NCBI GenBank assembly: GCA_028023455.1
Contig: JAQFVV010000002.1
Location: 34,356,289 to 34,420,288, forward strand
Direction: 5' to 3'
DNA: 64,000 nucleotides
Origin: Epiperipatus broadwayi
Lineage: Eukaryota; Onychophora; Udeonychophora; Euonychophora; Peripatidae
Shown here: positions 54,551-64,000 of the stretch, in pieces
Layout: the number at the start of each line of letters is the position of its first letter
How positions within the stretch are numbered: the stretch's first letter is position 1
The notes under the pieces: model-generated
The model's input: the letters and a program-made list of their open reading frames with translations, nothing else
What the model was told of the DNA's origin: nothing
Databases searched by the model: none
Program-made: the position numbers and the translations under genes

Positions 54551-55622
54551 TATGAGGAGAGGGGGCAAAAATAACCGGAATTTTATAATAAAGAATTACT
54601 TATCTTTAAATGTTATAAATTTAATATCTTTCAAAGTAATACTGTCCATTTAATACAATACACCAGCATAAACATGTTTTTCACTTTTCAAACTAGTCTT
54701 GAAACACTTATAAAGTGAATTCTTTTAATGTCTGTGTTGTTGTTTTTTTCACCACTTCTAAGTCAGCAAAAAAAAAATGTTGAGGCATTTTTTCATTCGA
54801 AAAATAAAAAAAAAGTCATACAGTTAGAGATTGGGTGAATATGACCGATAGATAAGCTGAATCTTGTTAAATTTAATTAAAAACTATTTCATGCTTGCAA
54901 TTCTCACTTTGCCACAAAACAGGATATTTGCATTTTACCATGTCATGCAATATTTCAAACGTCTGAACATTATGTCTGTATTAATAAAAAAAATATCAGC
55001 ATTAATGACATTGGATTTCACTAGCCATATTTTTTAGGACATGGTGAATTTGACAATTTCATTAAATCATTCAAATGAGCAAACAGTTTAAACTTTGTGA
55101 CTAATTGTTCTAAAGTATAAAATATAAAATGCGCTAACATGCACAAGCACACAAAGCTGAAAACAACTAAAGAAATATTTATATATATATATTTTAATTA
55201 CATGATTAAGCGCTTTCGAGGGTCAGAGCCCTCATATTCTTAGCCATGAGGGCTCTGACCCTCGAAAGCACTTAGCCACATAATTAAAAATATTAAATCA
55301 TTCTATAAACTTGTGTTTGCCTCAGAACAGTTTTCTTGAATTTTTTTCAAGCTTTACAACTGTTTTCCCTGTTATTTTCTCTAAAAAAAACAGAATTTCA
55401 CATTATTCCAAATTCTCAGACATTATAAAAAAAAATTGCCAAATAAGCAAAATGTACTTTACTAAAAAATTGTGCTACATGGCAGCACAATTTCACCCAG
55501 TAACATAATTTGGCAAATTGATGCCAGAGAGTCCTGCAAGAGATATGTATTAGCAGAAGTATGTACAACAGCAGGCACACTTACTAGAGAACAATTCCGG
55601 TTATCATTGGGTATCCCCTCAT
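54551..55622 (-). mobile_element. Mariner-like element, copy 2, decayed
   Basis: The ends TATGAGGAGAGGGGGCAAAA and, inverted, TATGAGGGGATACCCAATGA are matched terminal repeats that continue with AACCGGAATT on both sides. On the minus strand the transposase start at 55423 reads MSENLE then a stop, and its C-terminus near 54610-54780 shows VFQD, EK, KTCL and LNGQY in broken frames. It is about 300 bp shorter than a full mariner, with a deleted coding middle plus a small inserted palindrome at 55185-55292. It aligns with copy 1 at both ends. Confidence 0.8.
55185..55292. repeat. Compact palindrome inside mariner copy 2
   Basis: Arms of about 48 bp include GCTTTCGAGGGTCAGAGCCC and its exact complement GGGCTCTGACCCTCGAAAGC, around a 9-bp loop (ATTCTTAGC). 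The outer parts TTTTAATTACATGATTAAG and CTTAGCCACATAATTAAAA pair with few mismatches. It is absent from mariner copy 1, so it is likely a small inserted foldback. GC content is far above the flanks. Confidence 0.88.
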
Positions 55623-55628
55623 ACACAG

Positions 55629-55629
<1 letters not shown>

Positions 55630-55661
<32 letters not shown>

Positions 55662-57405
55662 GTTGAAATGAATGTTTTAACTGTTATTCCTGAAAACATG
55701 TTTCATAATATATATATATATTAATGTGTATCCACTCTATTCTTTTAATTTGCTAAAATTAATATGAGAATAAGAAAATCATAGACTTCCCAATTAAACA
55801 TGTAATATGTCAAGATGTACTAAAACGTGGGCAATGGTAAAGCTAAGCTTCAATATTGCCTGAATTTTAGCACATTTAGACATAAAAATAATGTAGTGGA
55901 TTTGTTTAATTATATAATAGTTGAATGAGAGGTTGGTCTTTCCCACTCTATTTTAATATACATTTAATGCTGAGCAAAGTTATTATATTTAATGTTAATG
56001 TACATACATCTGCAAATGGTAGAGTTTGGTTTGATTTTCTTTTTATGGCATCAACAAAGTTTTCTGATTTAAAATTAATTAATACTTAATTGTAGAATAC
56101 AGAGCTTATTTGGTGGGAATTTGATTAATCTTAATTAGTACTTAATGGCAATGTTTAAAATAGTCTCAACATCACTTGGTTCTTTTAAAATAAACACAAT
56201 CTATTAACGTTTGAATAATCAATGACTACCAGATGCTGGTGTGATTTTATGATTACTGATAAAGGCAAAACCCAGAAAATGATCTAAGACAGGGATTATA
56301 TTGCGTTTCTATCCGATAACCTCTGATTACTTATAACAGATGGCTCTAACAGAAGAAATAGGAGAATGCTTCCATATTTAATTTATACATTTAATGCTAA
56401 ATATTTTAGATAATTTGAATACTCAATTTGAATTTTTATGTTTGTATGTCACAGCACTTGGGCACTATCAAGTATTTTTATTCAAAAATTAAATTAAATT
56501 GTGTAACATTTTTCTCAAGGTATCCAATTTTTGAACTTCTCTTTCACAATTTTTTTTAAAATAAATTCTTTCTCTTTTTTCATAAAATTGGGTACTTACA
56601 TATCAGACCTGCTGCTCATATTTGCAATGACAGTTGAGGGAGGCGGGTGTACAATATGGAAAGTATAAATTTGTATTTAAAAAAGTTGTGATTTTTTAAT
56701 ACAGCAAATGCCGTCGCAAACACTCCTTCCCCCCAAAATTCAAACGACTCAAACACGTGCAGCAGGTCTAAAACATAAGAACCTAAAATTGTTTTAACTA
56801 TTAAAAAAAATATTACTTTTGTTAATATGCATTCTATTTTAATTCTAAGATTCTTGGTCTTTCATTGTGCTTACTAAGCAACATAAATCTTAAATTGTCA
56901 ATAAAACCTGTCTTTAGGTGTAGAAGTCTTTATTAATTGTTTTATGAATAGAAAAAGTTTTCATACCAAAAAACTGTAGTATTTTTTCAAAGTATACTGT
57001 AAATGTATTCAACAAATAAATAATAAACATCAGATACATATGATTATTTGAACAAACAAAAAATATAATTTAAATAAGACATGATTTATTTTCCAAATCT
57101 TTTATATCAGAGGTGATACTTGAAATGATATTAAAAGACACATGAGCCAATATTGACATTGCAGAAAAAAAAATCATTAAAATGACTTTTTATTCAGATA
57201 AACCTAAATTGTTTTCCTTTTAACATTTAAACAGAATTTAAATTGGTTACAAAAATAAGTGTGTCAATTACAATATATACAGTGACATCATGAATAATTA
57301 CACAATAGGAACAACAATTATAAAAAATATGATGATGATGATAATAATACTTAGATATAGCAGAGGAAAATTATTATAGTAATTTTTAATTGTATTAAAT
57401 GCAAA
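55630..57405. other. AT-rich non-coding stretch
   Basis: Nothing was recognised. A CA/TA microsatellite borders the mariner at 55629-55665. Confidence 0.45.
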
Positions 57406-57410
57406 CAGGC

Positions 57411-57770
57411 AAAACTCTCCATACAGTAGTGCCACTCAGCGCAAGCCAGAGTAATCAATGGATGCCAGAAGGCTTGTGCATAAAATCCCTATCTAGTGCC
57501 TACTCATCCAATATCCTCAGACTAGTTTCTAGATTGTAGCTTTCACCAGTGAGGAGTCTTGGATCTGAGAGCACTGCACCTAGATCTTAAAATCTAATGC
57601 AACCCTCCAATGATGAAAGCCACAAGATAGAAACTAGTCTGGGGATATTGGATGAGTAGGCACTATATAGGGATTTTAATCACAAGCCTTCTGGCATCCA
57701 TTGATGACTCTGGCTTGCACTGAGTGGCATAGAATGGTCCTACTGAATCGAGAGTTTTGCTTGTTTTAAT
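57411..57770. mobile_element. Foldback H, complete copy, about 360 bp
   Basis: Arms 57411-57590 and 57606-57770 are inverted. The ends read AACAGGCAAAACTCTCCATA and, complemented, AACAAGCAAAACTCTCGATT. Internal blocks are CAAGCCAGAGTAATCAATGG, AGTGCCTACTCATCCAATAT and GACTAGTTTCTAG. The centre is CTAATGCAACCCTCC. Further arms occur at 62054-62350, 62355-62535 and 62690-62984, and a piece at 20715-20790. It is non-coding and probably a MITE-type element. Confidence 0.85.
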
Positions 57771-57774
57771 AATA

Positions 57775-59145
57775 GTTATGAGCAAGCATAAGAAATGATG
57801 ATCATGTGATGTTTAGTGTATTAAATTCAGTTTTGTTTTTTTTTAATTTTGAACTTTTAAGAAATATAGATTCCATAAGAAGATTGTTAGTTTCACATAA
57901 TAGTGTACGACACTTATAGGATGAGTCACTAGTAGGTTCTTTTATGATATTTTGTTATTATATAAGCTGTCAAAAGAATCCATATGCTAAATAAACAATA
58001 AAATATCATTTAAGATTTGATACACTTTATTTTCCTCATTGAACTATAGACTGACATTTGTATGGATTACATGTTAAAAACATTTCACAATGGTAGCTTT
58101 CACATTATGTTGAAATATAAATAAATTTTATTAATTTCTTTTTAATTCACCATTGTTTGGTACATGGTTAGTCTAAAGAAATTCTAAATGTTGCTTTGTT
58201 AGTTATAAAAGTAATGAAATTTATTTCCTCCAGAATGTTTGTATGATAAATGAATAAGCTTCTCCTGTATTAAAGTTATTTTAGATGTTTAGGCTTAGAT
58301 CATTAATGAATATTTCTATTTTATTTAAAGCCAAATGTATGAGCGGTATTTTGTTTATTAAATTAAGGTCTAAGAGAAAATAAGAATGTTATACACCAGT
58401 GATACCCAATATTGCACAAGCCAAGTTTATATATATTTATGTGTGCAGTATTTTAAATGTATTCTAATAAAATAAAAAAAAATCCAAAAATTAATTGAAA
58501 CTAAAATGTTCATTCATATTTATTTACAATTAATATATGTTCAATCACAGGTCATTAAAAATGAGACTCTATATTTCTCTTGTAATAGATTAAGTACAAT
58601 TTAATTGTTAATTACAACATCAGGCACATAATAGACTCAAACTCTGATATAAGTGTTAGTAAAAGTTGGTGTATGTACAAATACACTGTATTCTAAAATG
58701 ATTCACTTAAGTTTTTAAAAGTCTTACTAGTGGGTGAGTGCACGAAAATTTGTAATAGTTACAAAACAGTGTATAATCAAAGGTTAATGTCCATCTGCAT
58801 AATTACAGATTTTTCAGTGCTTAATAATAATGATTTACATAACTTTTAAAAATTGTAAACGTAAAGAGGAAATAATTATATCGGAGACAATATGAAAGTA
58901 ATATGATTGCATGATCATTAGATTAAACATCTCTTTTTAAACTTTAACTTAGAAGTCTTTTCCCCCTCAGCTGTAAAGATATGTGTAGTATATTATAGTT
59001 TAAATAAACATGTTTTTTCTTTTGTCTGCATGTTTTTTATTTGATCCTGTATTAGTTTTGTATAATTTATTATATAATGAAGTTACAATATATGCTGTAC
59101 CAATAGACCTGACTTCAGTTATATGAAGTATTATAAATTTATCTT
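57775..59145. other. AT-rich non-coding stretch
   Basis: 57778-57820 (GAGCAAGCATAAGAAATGATGATCATGTGATG) also follows the foldback-H copies near 62545 and 62985 and occurs near 9065, so it is probably part of the H family or of its host repeat. Nothing else was recognised. Confidence 0.45.
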
Positions 59146-59150
59146 TCTTA

Positions 59151-59295
59151 GCAATGCTTCATATAATTACAACCCACTATTGATGTTTTCGATTGCCCAG
59201 CATTTTTCTTCAGAACTTCTACTTATATTTTCTGAAGAAGATTGTTGGGGCAATCGAAACCGTCAAGAGTGAGTTGTAATTATATGAAGCATTGT
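59151..59295. repeat. Palindrome whose arms each hold a hammerhead-like motif
   Basis: Left arm 59151-59218 and right arm 59228-59295 are inverted: GCTTCATATAATTACAACCC and its relative ending in TATATGAAGC, with CGATTGCCCAGC matched to GGGGCAATCG. On the plus strand 59232-59271 reads CTGAAGA, a GATTG/CAATC stem, GAAAC, CGTCAAGA and GTG. The minus-strand arm has a poorer version (CTGAAGA ... CAATCGAAAAC). GTG is not a cleavable triplet, so it is inactive as it stands. Confidence 0.7.
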
Positions 59296-59299
59296 AAAA

Positions 59300-59825
59300 G
59301 TAATAAAGATATTATACTTAAGTTATATGCTAGCCAAAAAAAAATATAAATAAACAAAAAAGTAAAAAACATCAGAATTCATAATTGTAATAAATTTCAC
59401 AATACAGTAGCAGCTATTTTTCAATCTTGGACTGCCATATGTGCTCGGTTTTAATAATATTTCTTCAGCTTACATTGAAAATATCAAAATGATAAGACAG
59501 GCTGTAATCTACGATAATGAGACTGATACTTTGTTTCCATTAAAAAAAAAAATTATCGAAGAAAAGGATATTATTCAAAGTTTAATTGTGGTAGAAATTT
59601 GATATTTCACTACTCATTTTATTTTTTAAAATCTGTTATGGTATGATATTTTTTGAACAAATGTGATAAAGTAAACATACACAGTACGCATATATATGTA
59701 GATGTGATCTCTCAGTTTATTATTCATAAGAACATTACTATAATTTTAATTTTTTATACTACAATATTAATTTACATATGAATACTATACATATAGAAAA
59801 GTGCAAGTATATACATATATATGGT
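59300..59825. other. AT-rich non-coding stretch
   Basis: Nothing was recognised. Confidence 0.45.
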
Positions 59826-59831
59826 TTTAAT

Positions 59832-60265
59832 AAATGTGTTACCTGTTTTTACTTATGGATCTGAGACTTGGACATTTAACAGAAGAGCAGTACAGAGACT
59901 TGAGATGACTGAATAAAGTATGGAGAGATATATGTTAGAAGTAACAAGAAGAAATCAAAAACAAAATAAATGGGTGAGAGAACAAATGAGTGTTACTGAC
60001 ATCATTGAAAGAATTAAGAGGCTAAAATGGATTTGGGTTGAACATATTGTTAGAAAAGATAATAGATGGACAGTTAAAATCTGGAACTGGATTCAAAGAG
60101 ATTGTAAAAGACTTAGAAAGAGACCATCTGTGAGATGGGTGGATGAAATAAGGAAATGTGCTGGAGTCATGTGGAGAAAAGAGAATAGAGATCAGAGAAG
60201 ATGGATTGAACTTAGAGAGACATTCATCCTTCAGTGGACCGATAATGATTGAAAATAATAATGTG
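59832..60265 (+). pseudogene. RTE-type LINE C-terminal fragment, copy D, longest
   Basis: The frame opens with VLPVFTYGSETWTFNRRAV, has one stop, then runs on in the same frame at 59920-60252 (110 aa): ERYMLEVTRRNQKQNKWVRE, IIERIKRLKWIWVEHIVRKD, RWTVKIWNWIQRDCKR, VRWVDEIRKCAGVMW and FILQWTDND-stop. These are all landmarks of the tail after RT in RTE-type LINEs. A short GAAAATAATAATG run closes it. Only one stop breaks 420 bp, so this is the youngest RTE copy here. The 5' part including RT and endonuclease is missing. Confidence 0.88.
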
Positions 60266-60269
60266 TGTA

Positions 60270-61060
60270 TGGAAAGTAACTGTGTATATATAGTTCAATA
60301 AGTAATACATATTCTATTGTAAACAAAGCTTACCAACAAAACATGGACTATTATATATGATGAACAAGGGAAGAGGAAACAAAATATAAAGGATATCACA
60401 ATTCCACTGTGTATATATATCTTCCCTTTTTGGATACCTATTGTAATTTTATTAGTTATATATAATTTATATTATTGCATAGCTGGCATAAATTTTTTAT
60501 ATGGTTAATGTATGTCTAGTTGGTATATAAATTACTTATGATTTTTCTGCCATCATTTATAACTGACTATTTTCATCTTTTATATTTTGTATATAATAAA
60601 TGTCTGTTTAAAAAAGAATTTCTATTTTTTTTCTTCAAAAATCATTTTAAAATAATTTTAAAAAAAAGAAATTGAGGTTGATTTATTTTACAAATATGAA
60701 TTTCTAGAACAAGCGAATTTTATAAAAATTAGTTTTACAGTACTGAATGAAAAGAATTGTAACAAAAAAATTAATAAACGAGCAAGATAAAAAAAAACCA
60801 TTTTCAACCGTTTAAAATTGATCTGAATAGAATTGTCAATTTGGTGCTAAATATCAACTGACATTCAGAGCAACTGGTTTAAGTTGTTCTATATTGAAAG
60901 ATATTTTTCTTCTATATGTTATTTGCTGGTGGTTTAATTCCGTATGAGTTTTACCCTCTGTCTTCAGATTGAATATGCTTGGCTGCATCTTTTATTATTT
61001 ACTATTTCTCTATTGTTATATATATGGTAACGTTTTCATGTCAAAAGACGTATTATAATT
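60270..61060. other. AT-rich non-coding stretch
   Basis: Nothing was recognised. Confidence 0.45.
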
Positions 61061-61094
61061 CATGGAAGCTTTTGGGAATATTTACGTACAATAT

Positions 61095-61292
61095 TAAAAT
61101 ATATAATTACTGACATTTCAGCAAGATAACATTTGCCTTCATCTAGATAAAAGTATTATTATGTGACCGTTATGAAGATATAGAAAATTATAAAAATTTA
61201 ATTAGGAATTAATAAACTTTCTATATCTTTAGAACAGTTATGTAATAATACTTTTATCCAGACAAAATCAAATGTGATTTTTCGTAAACACT
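61095..61292. repeat. Foldback with a hammerhead-like motif in the left arm
   Basis: Arms about 61128-61192 and 61216-61282 are inverted (GATAAAAGTATTATTATGTG versus its complement near 61236-61258; GAAGATATAGAAA versus TTTCTATATCTT). On the minus strand 61146-61108 reads CTAGATGAAGGCAA, a 7-nt loop, CTTGCTGAAATGTCAG. The GCAA/TTGC stem separates a one-base-inserted CTGATGA-like box from GAAAT. The following minus-strand sequence resembles that after the motif at 32536. Confidence 0.65.
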
Positions 61293-61299
61293 AGCAATT

Positions 61300-61835
61300 A
61301 TATATGTTATGGAGTTGTAGCCAAAAACTTCCATAAATTATATATATAAATAAGTAGTGTTCTTGAAAAAATCTATAATCAATCAAATCTTTTTTCCAGA
61401 TTTGCCATATATTCCTCTAAAACGTGTAATAAATCTGAATTATTATCTTGTGAAAAATGTCTCAGATGTTCAGGCATTTCAAATCTTCATCTGCCTTAAA
61501 AAGTGTTATTACATAAAATACATGAATAATGATAGAAAATGGTCCTAGACATTTTTTACAAAATGGCAGCTTAGGATTATAACAAATTTAGGTAAGTACT
61601 GTATAAGCATATATGGAAGATTTAATTGGATTATATATATAATCCTTTTTGTTTTAAACTGTGTATTATTTGATTTACTAAATTCCCAATGTTTCTACAA
61701 AATATAATTCATCATTGTCAAGGTTAAGGTCTTAATAAAGAACTGTTATATCTTAAGTAACAACCAATCATTCCTATATATATTTGATGGTTGATTATTC
61801 AAAATAAGTGAATTAACAAAATTTTTATTTCTTTC
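61300..61835. other. AT-rich non-coding stretch
   Basis: Nothing was recognised. The frame at 61357-61548 has no family signature. Confidence 0.4.
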
Positions 61836-61839
61836 AGTT

Positions 61840-62048
61840 TTCCAATACAAGCTGATTCTAGAAGAAATAAATAAGATAAATGGTTGCCACAAGACTGGAA
61901 TACATTATGCTTCATAAACAACTGAGTCTTTTTAATATTTCAATAATTGTCTCATGGTTCTAAAATCATACTTTCCCATAGCAAGTTTTCTAGCATTATC
62001 AAAATCAGGTGTGTGATCTTCTAAAAAATGTGAAGTAAAAGCTGACGT
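61840..62048 (-). pseudogene. Second Penelope family: GIY-YIG C-terminus, inverted arm
   Basis: The minus strand from about 62045 reads SAFTSHFLEDHTPDFDNARK, then LAMGKYDFRTM and broken continuation. The S-A-x-x-x-H-x-x-x-x-x-H-x-x-D-F-D-N pattern is the C-terminal block of GIY-YIG domains in Penelope-like elements of the Neptune type. It is the inverted counterpart of 63085-63245. The rest of the ORF is not in the window. Confidence 0.65.
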
Positions 62049-62053
62049 ATTTA

Positions 62054-62350
62054 AAACAGGTAAAACTTTCCATACAGTAGTGCCACTCAGTGCAAGCCAG
62101 AATAATCAATGGATGCAAGGTTTGTGCATAAAATCCCTACCTAGTGCCTACTCATCCAATATCCCCAGACTAGTTCCTAGCTTGTGGCTTTCATCAGTGA
62201 GAAGCCTTGGATCTGAGAGCACTGCAACTAGATATTAGGATCTAATGCAACCCTCCAGCAGTCACCTTTTATCACTACTTGACTACAAAACTATGAATCT
62301 AAAATTAAAAACACAATATTTTCAATCCAAGCTTATTAGCTTATATAGAT
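62054..62350. repeat. Foldback H, left arm of a large inverted duplication
   Basis: It begins AACAGGTAAAACTTTCCATA and CAGTAGTGCCACTCAGTGCA, like 57411. It extends past the usual centre with CAGTCACCTTTTATCACTAC, CTACAAAACTATGAATCTAA and AATATTTTCAATCCA. This extension is matched in inverted form at 62690-62790. Confidence 0.8.
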
Positions 62351-62354
62351 TCTA

Positions 62355-62535
62355 AGATCTAGATGCAGCACTCTCAGATCCAAGGCTCCCTATGAAAACC
62401 ACAAGGTAGGAAATAGTCTGGGGATATTAGATGAGGAGGCACTAGATAGAGATTTTATGCACAAACCTTCTTGAATCCATTGACTACTCTGGTTTGCACT
62501 GAGTGGCACTACTGTATGAAGAGTTTTGCCTGTTT
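62355..62535. repeat. Foldback H, extra arm inserted in the palindrome
   Basis: It runs from AAGATCTAGATGCAGCACTC to ACTGTATGAAGAGTTTTGCC and is oriented like the right arms. A 180-bp half copy, it leaves the duplication with three H arms instead of two. Confidence 0.75.
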
Positions 62536-62689
62536 TAACAGCTTGAGCAAGCATAAGAAATGGTGATCATGTGATGTTTAGTGATTTAATACCAATCCTG
62601 CTTAATAGTATAGTGCTGGCTATGGTTATTAAAGAACCAAAGACATCAAAATGTATGGGTACTGAACCAAGTTCAGACCTATATGACTA

Positions 62690-62984
62690 TATAAGCTAAT
62701 GAGCATGGATTGAAAATATTGTGTTTTCAATTTTAGACTCATAGTTTTGTAGTCAAGTAAAGATAAAGGTGGCTGCTAGAGGGTTGCATTAGATCCTAAG
62801 CTCTAGGTGCAGTCCTCTCAAATCCAAAGCTCCTCACTGATGAAAGCCACAAGCTAGAAACTAGTCTGGGGATATTGGTTGAGTAGGTACTAGATAGGGA
62901 TTTTATGCACAAATCTTCTTGCATCCATTGATTACTCTGGCTTGGCACTACAGTATGGAAAGTTTTGCCTGTTTTAACAGCTTG
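62690..62984. repeat. Foldback H, right arm of the large inverted duplication
   Basis: This is the inverted copy of 62054-62350, including the extension (TTAGACTCATAGTTTTGTAG; TTGCATTAGATCCTAAGCTC) and ending TATGGAAAGTTTTGCCTG. A short deletion removes part of the ACTGAGTGGCACT end near 62944. The minus-strand frame 62796-62993 over it is a shadow. Confidence 0.8.
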
Positions 62985-63084
62985 AGCAAGCAATCATAAG
63001 AAATGGTGATGATGTGATATTTTCTGATATATTTAACTTTTGATTGAGGGTATTTTTATAGTCCCTAATTCTGATCTATTGGAT

Positions 63085-63245
63085 TGATCAATATAGCTTC
63101 TTGTAATTTGGAAAAGTATGATTTCAGAACCATGAGAGCATCTACTGAAATATTAAAAAGACCTAATGGTTTAAATAAATCTATTAAAGCACAACATATT
63201 CCAGCCTTATGGAGATCACTTATTTTATCTCTCTTGTAAAATAAA
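63085..63245 (+). pseudogene. Second Penelope family: GIY-YIG C-terminus, right arm
   Basis: The plus strand reads EKYDFRTMRAS, then EILKRPNGLNKSIK, then HIPALWRSLILS and a stop near 63237. E-I-x-K-x-P-N-x-x-N is the conserved end of Penelope GIY-YIG proteins. It is inverted relative to 61840-62048, and the minus-strand frame here (63065-63256) is a shadow. It differs from the Penelope family at 41-44 kb, which ends KEAILI...NLN. Confidence 0.65.
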
Positions 63246-63350
63246 CTTGAAATCAATGAATTGTAAAACTGAAGAAAATGAAAATTTTGTTAATCCACTT
63301 ATTCTGAATAATCAATAATCAAAAAACTAAACAAAATTGTAACGGATATA

Positions 63351-63600
63351 ATGTTTCAACATCGGTTTTTTATGATCATAATAGATTATGTATATAAGGT
63401 TTTAACTCTGATTAGAATAAAAACATTACAAATTGAAAGAAACACTAATAAAAGGAAAATAAAGGAAGCTATGTTAATATATAAATGTAAGCATGACTTA
63501 ATAAATAGACAGGCAGCAAATATAAAAATTGCAAGTGTTCAAAGATACCTTAAAAAAAGAATTAGTGTTAGTTGGCAAAGACTAAGAAGCTAGGCAAAAG
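63351..63600 (+). pseudogene. Possible Penelope-like C-terminal remnant
   Basis: The frame 63351-63593 holds NTNKRKIKEAMLIYKCKHDL followed by INR. This parallels RDRKIKEAILIKNIKQNLNR at 44096-44160 and the 35.5-kb fragment. The flanking residues do not match, so the similarity is limited to about 25 residues. Confidence 0.4.
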
Positions 63601-63604
63601 CACT

Positions 63605-64000
63605 CCTAGGTGGATATAAAAAGTTTTAAAGTTATACCTTAAATATATTTATTTTACTGTATTTATTAATATTTAATTACAAGATTATGTATATAACTTT
63701 GAAGGAAGACAGGTATAAAAAATAATAGCATTATATATATACATATTGAAACAGTAAGATTCGTATTCGAATCTTAAGTTTCACCTTTTTCTATTGTCTC
63801 TCACTCACCGGTCTATCCTACCCAAATTTAAACTTTTTGGTATCGAATTGTGTGTGTAGCAATATTAAAAATGTATAGATATATGTAGAATTCAACATAA
63901 ACACACACACATTTCGATCTCAAATTTAAGGCAATAAATAAAGATAAATAATATAATTTAGATTTCTTCTTTTAGTTATATAAAAATATATAATTTTAAT
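63605..64000. other. AT-rich non-coding stretch at the window end
   Basis: It contains a small palindrome AAGATTCGTATTCGAATCTT at 63758-63777 and an ACACACAC run near 63901. No gene was recognised. Confidence 0.45.

Noticed and set aside
62796-62993. Minus-strand frame with a plausible-looking protein
   Set aside because: It lies entirely in a foldback H arm that recurs several times as non-coding inverted repeats.

Overview
This window looks like an intergenic or intronic stretch of a very AT-rich metazoan genome, probably an invertebrate. The reasons are the complete lack of bacterial-style gene packing, tRNA-derived SINEs with target-site duplications, APE-type and RTE-type LINE remains, Penelope-like retroelements, mariner elements and a hAT-type MITE. 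I see no intact host gene on either strand, no convincing multi-exon gene and no functional tRNA or rRNA gene. Nearly everything recognisable is transposon-derived and decayed. The taxon cannot be fixed from sequence alone.

Layout. 0-9 kb: the right end of a long AT-rich repeat (repeated at 27 kb), several foldback elements and the first tRNA-type SINE. 9-17 kb: a LINE/SINE tail copy, two RTE 3' ends, an inverted pair of a second SINE family, a 41-bp minisatellite, a 5S rRNA-derived fragment and a possible tRNA-Phe-derived fragment. 17-24 kb: a SINE with a 17-bp target duplication and a mariner carcass carrying a large palindromic insertion. 24-27.5 kb: the long AT-rich repeat. 29-35 kb: a perfect AT palindrome, a LINE-like non-autonomous copy with an ORF1-like frame, foldbacks and a Penelope 3' fragment interrupted by a SINE. 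36.8-38.4 kb: a decayed, unidentified reading frame on the minus strand. 40-44.8 kb: a cluster of Penelope-like copies (one inverted and truncated, one nearly full-length but frameshifted) flanked by direct pseudo-LTR repeats holding hammerhead-like motifs. 44.8-46.8 kb: an APE-type LINE on the minus strand that stops abruptly at the Penelope cluster. 47-52 kb: a young SINE, foldbacks and a hAT MITE inside an older repeat. 54.5-55.6 kb: a second mariner. 57-63.3 kb: foldbacks, hammerhead-like palindromes, an RTE 3' end and a large inverted duplication whose outer arms encode the C-terminus of a second GIY-YIG Penelope family.

The sequences do not form a pathway; the window is a record of successive insertions. 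The most informative parts are the Penelope cluster with its hammerhead-like repeats, the recurrence of similar motifs in three palindromic elements, the very short tRNA-like SINE, and the unidentified reading frame near 37-38 kb. All repeat relationships were found by eye, so boundaries are approximate unless a target duplication is described.
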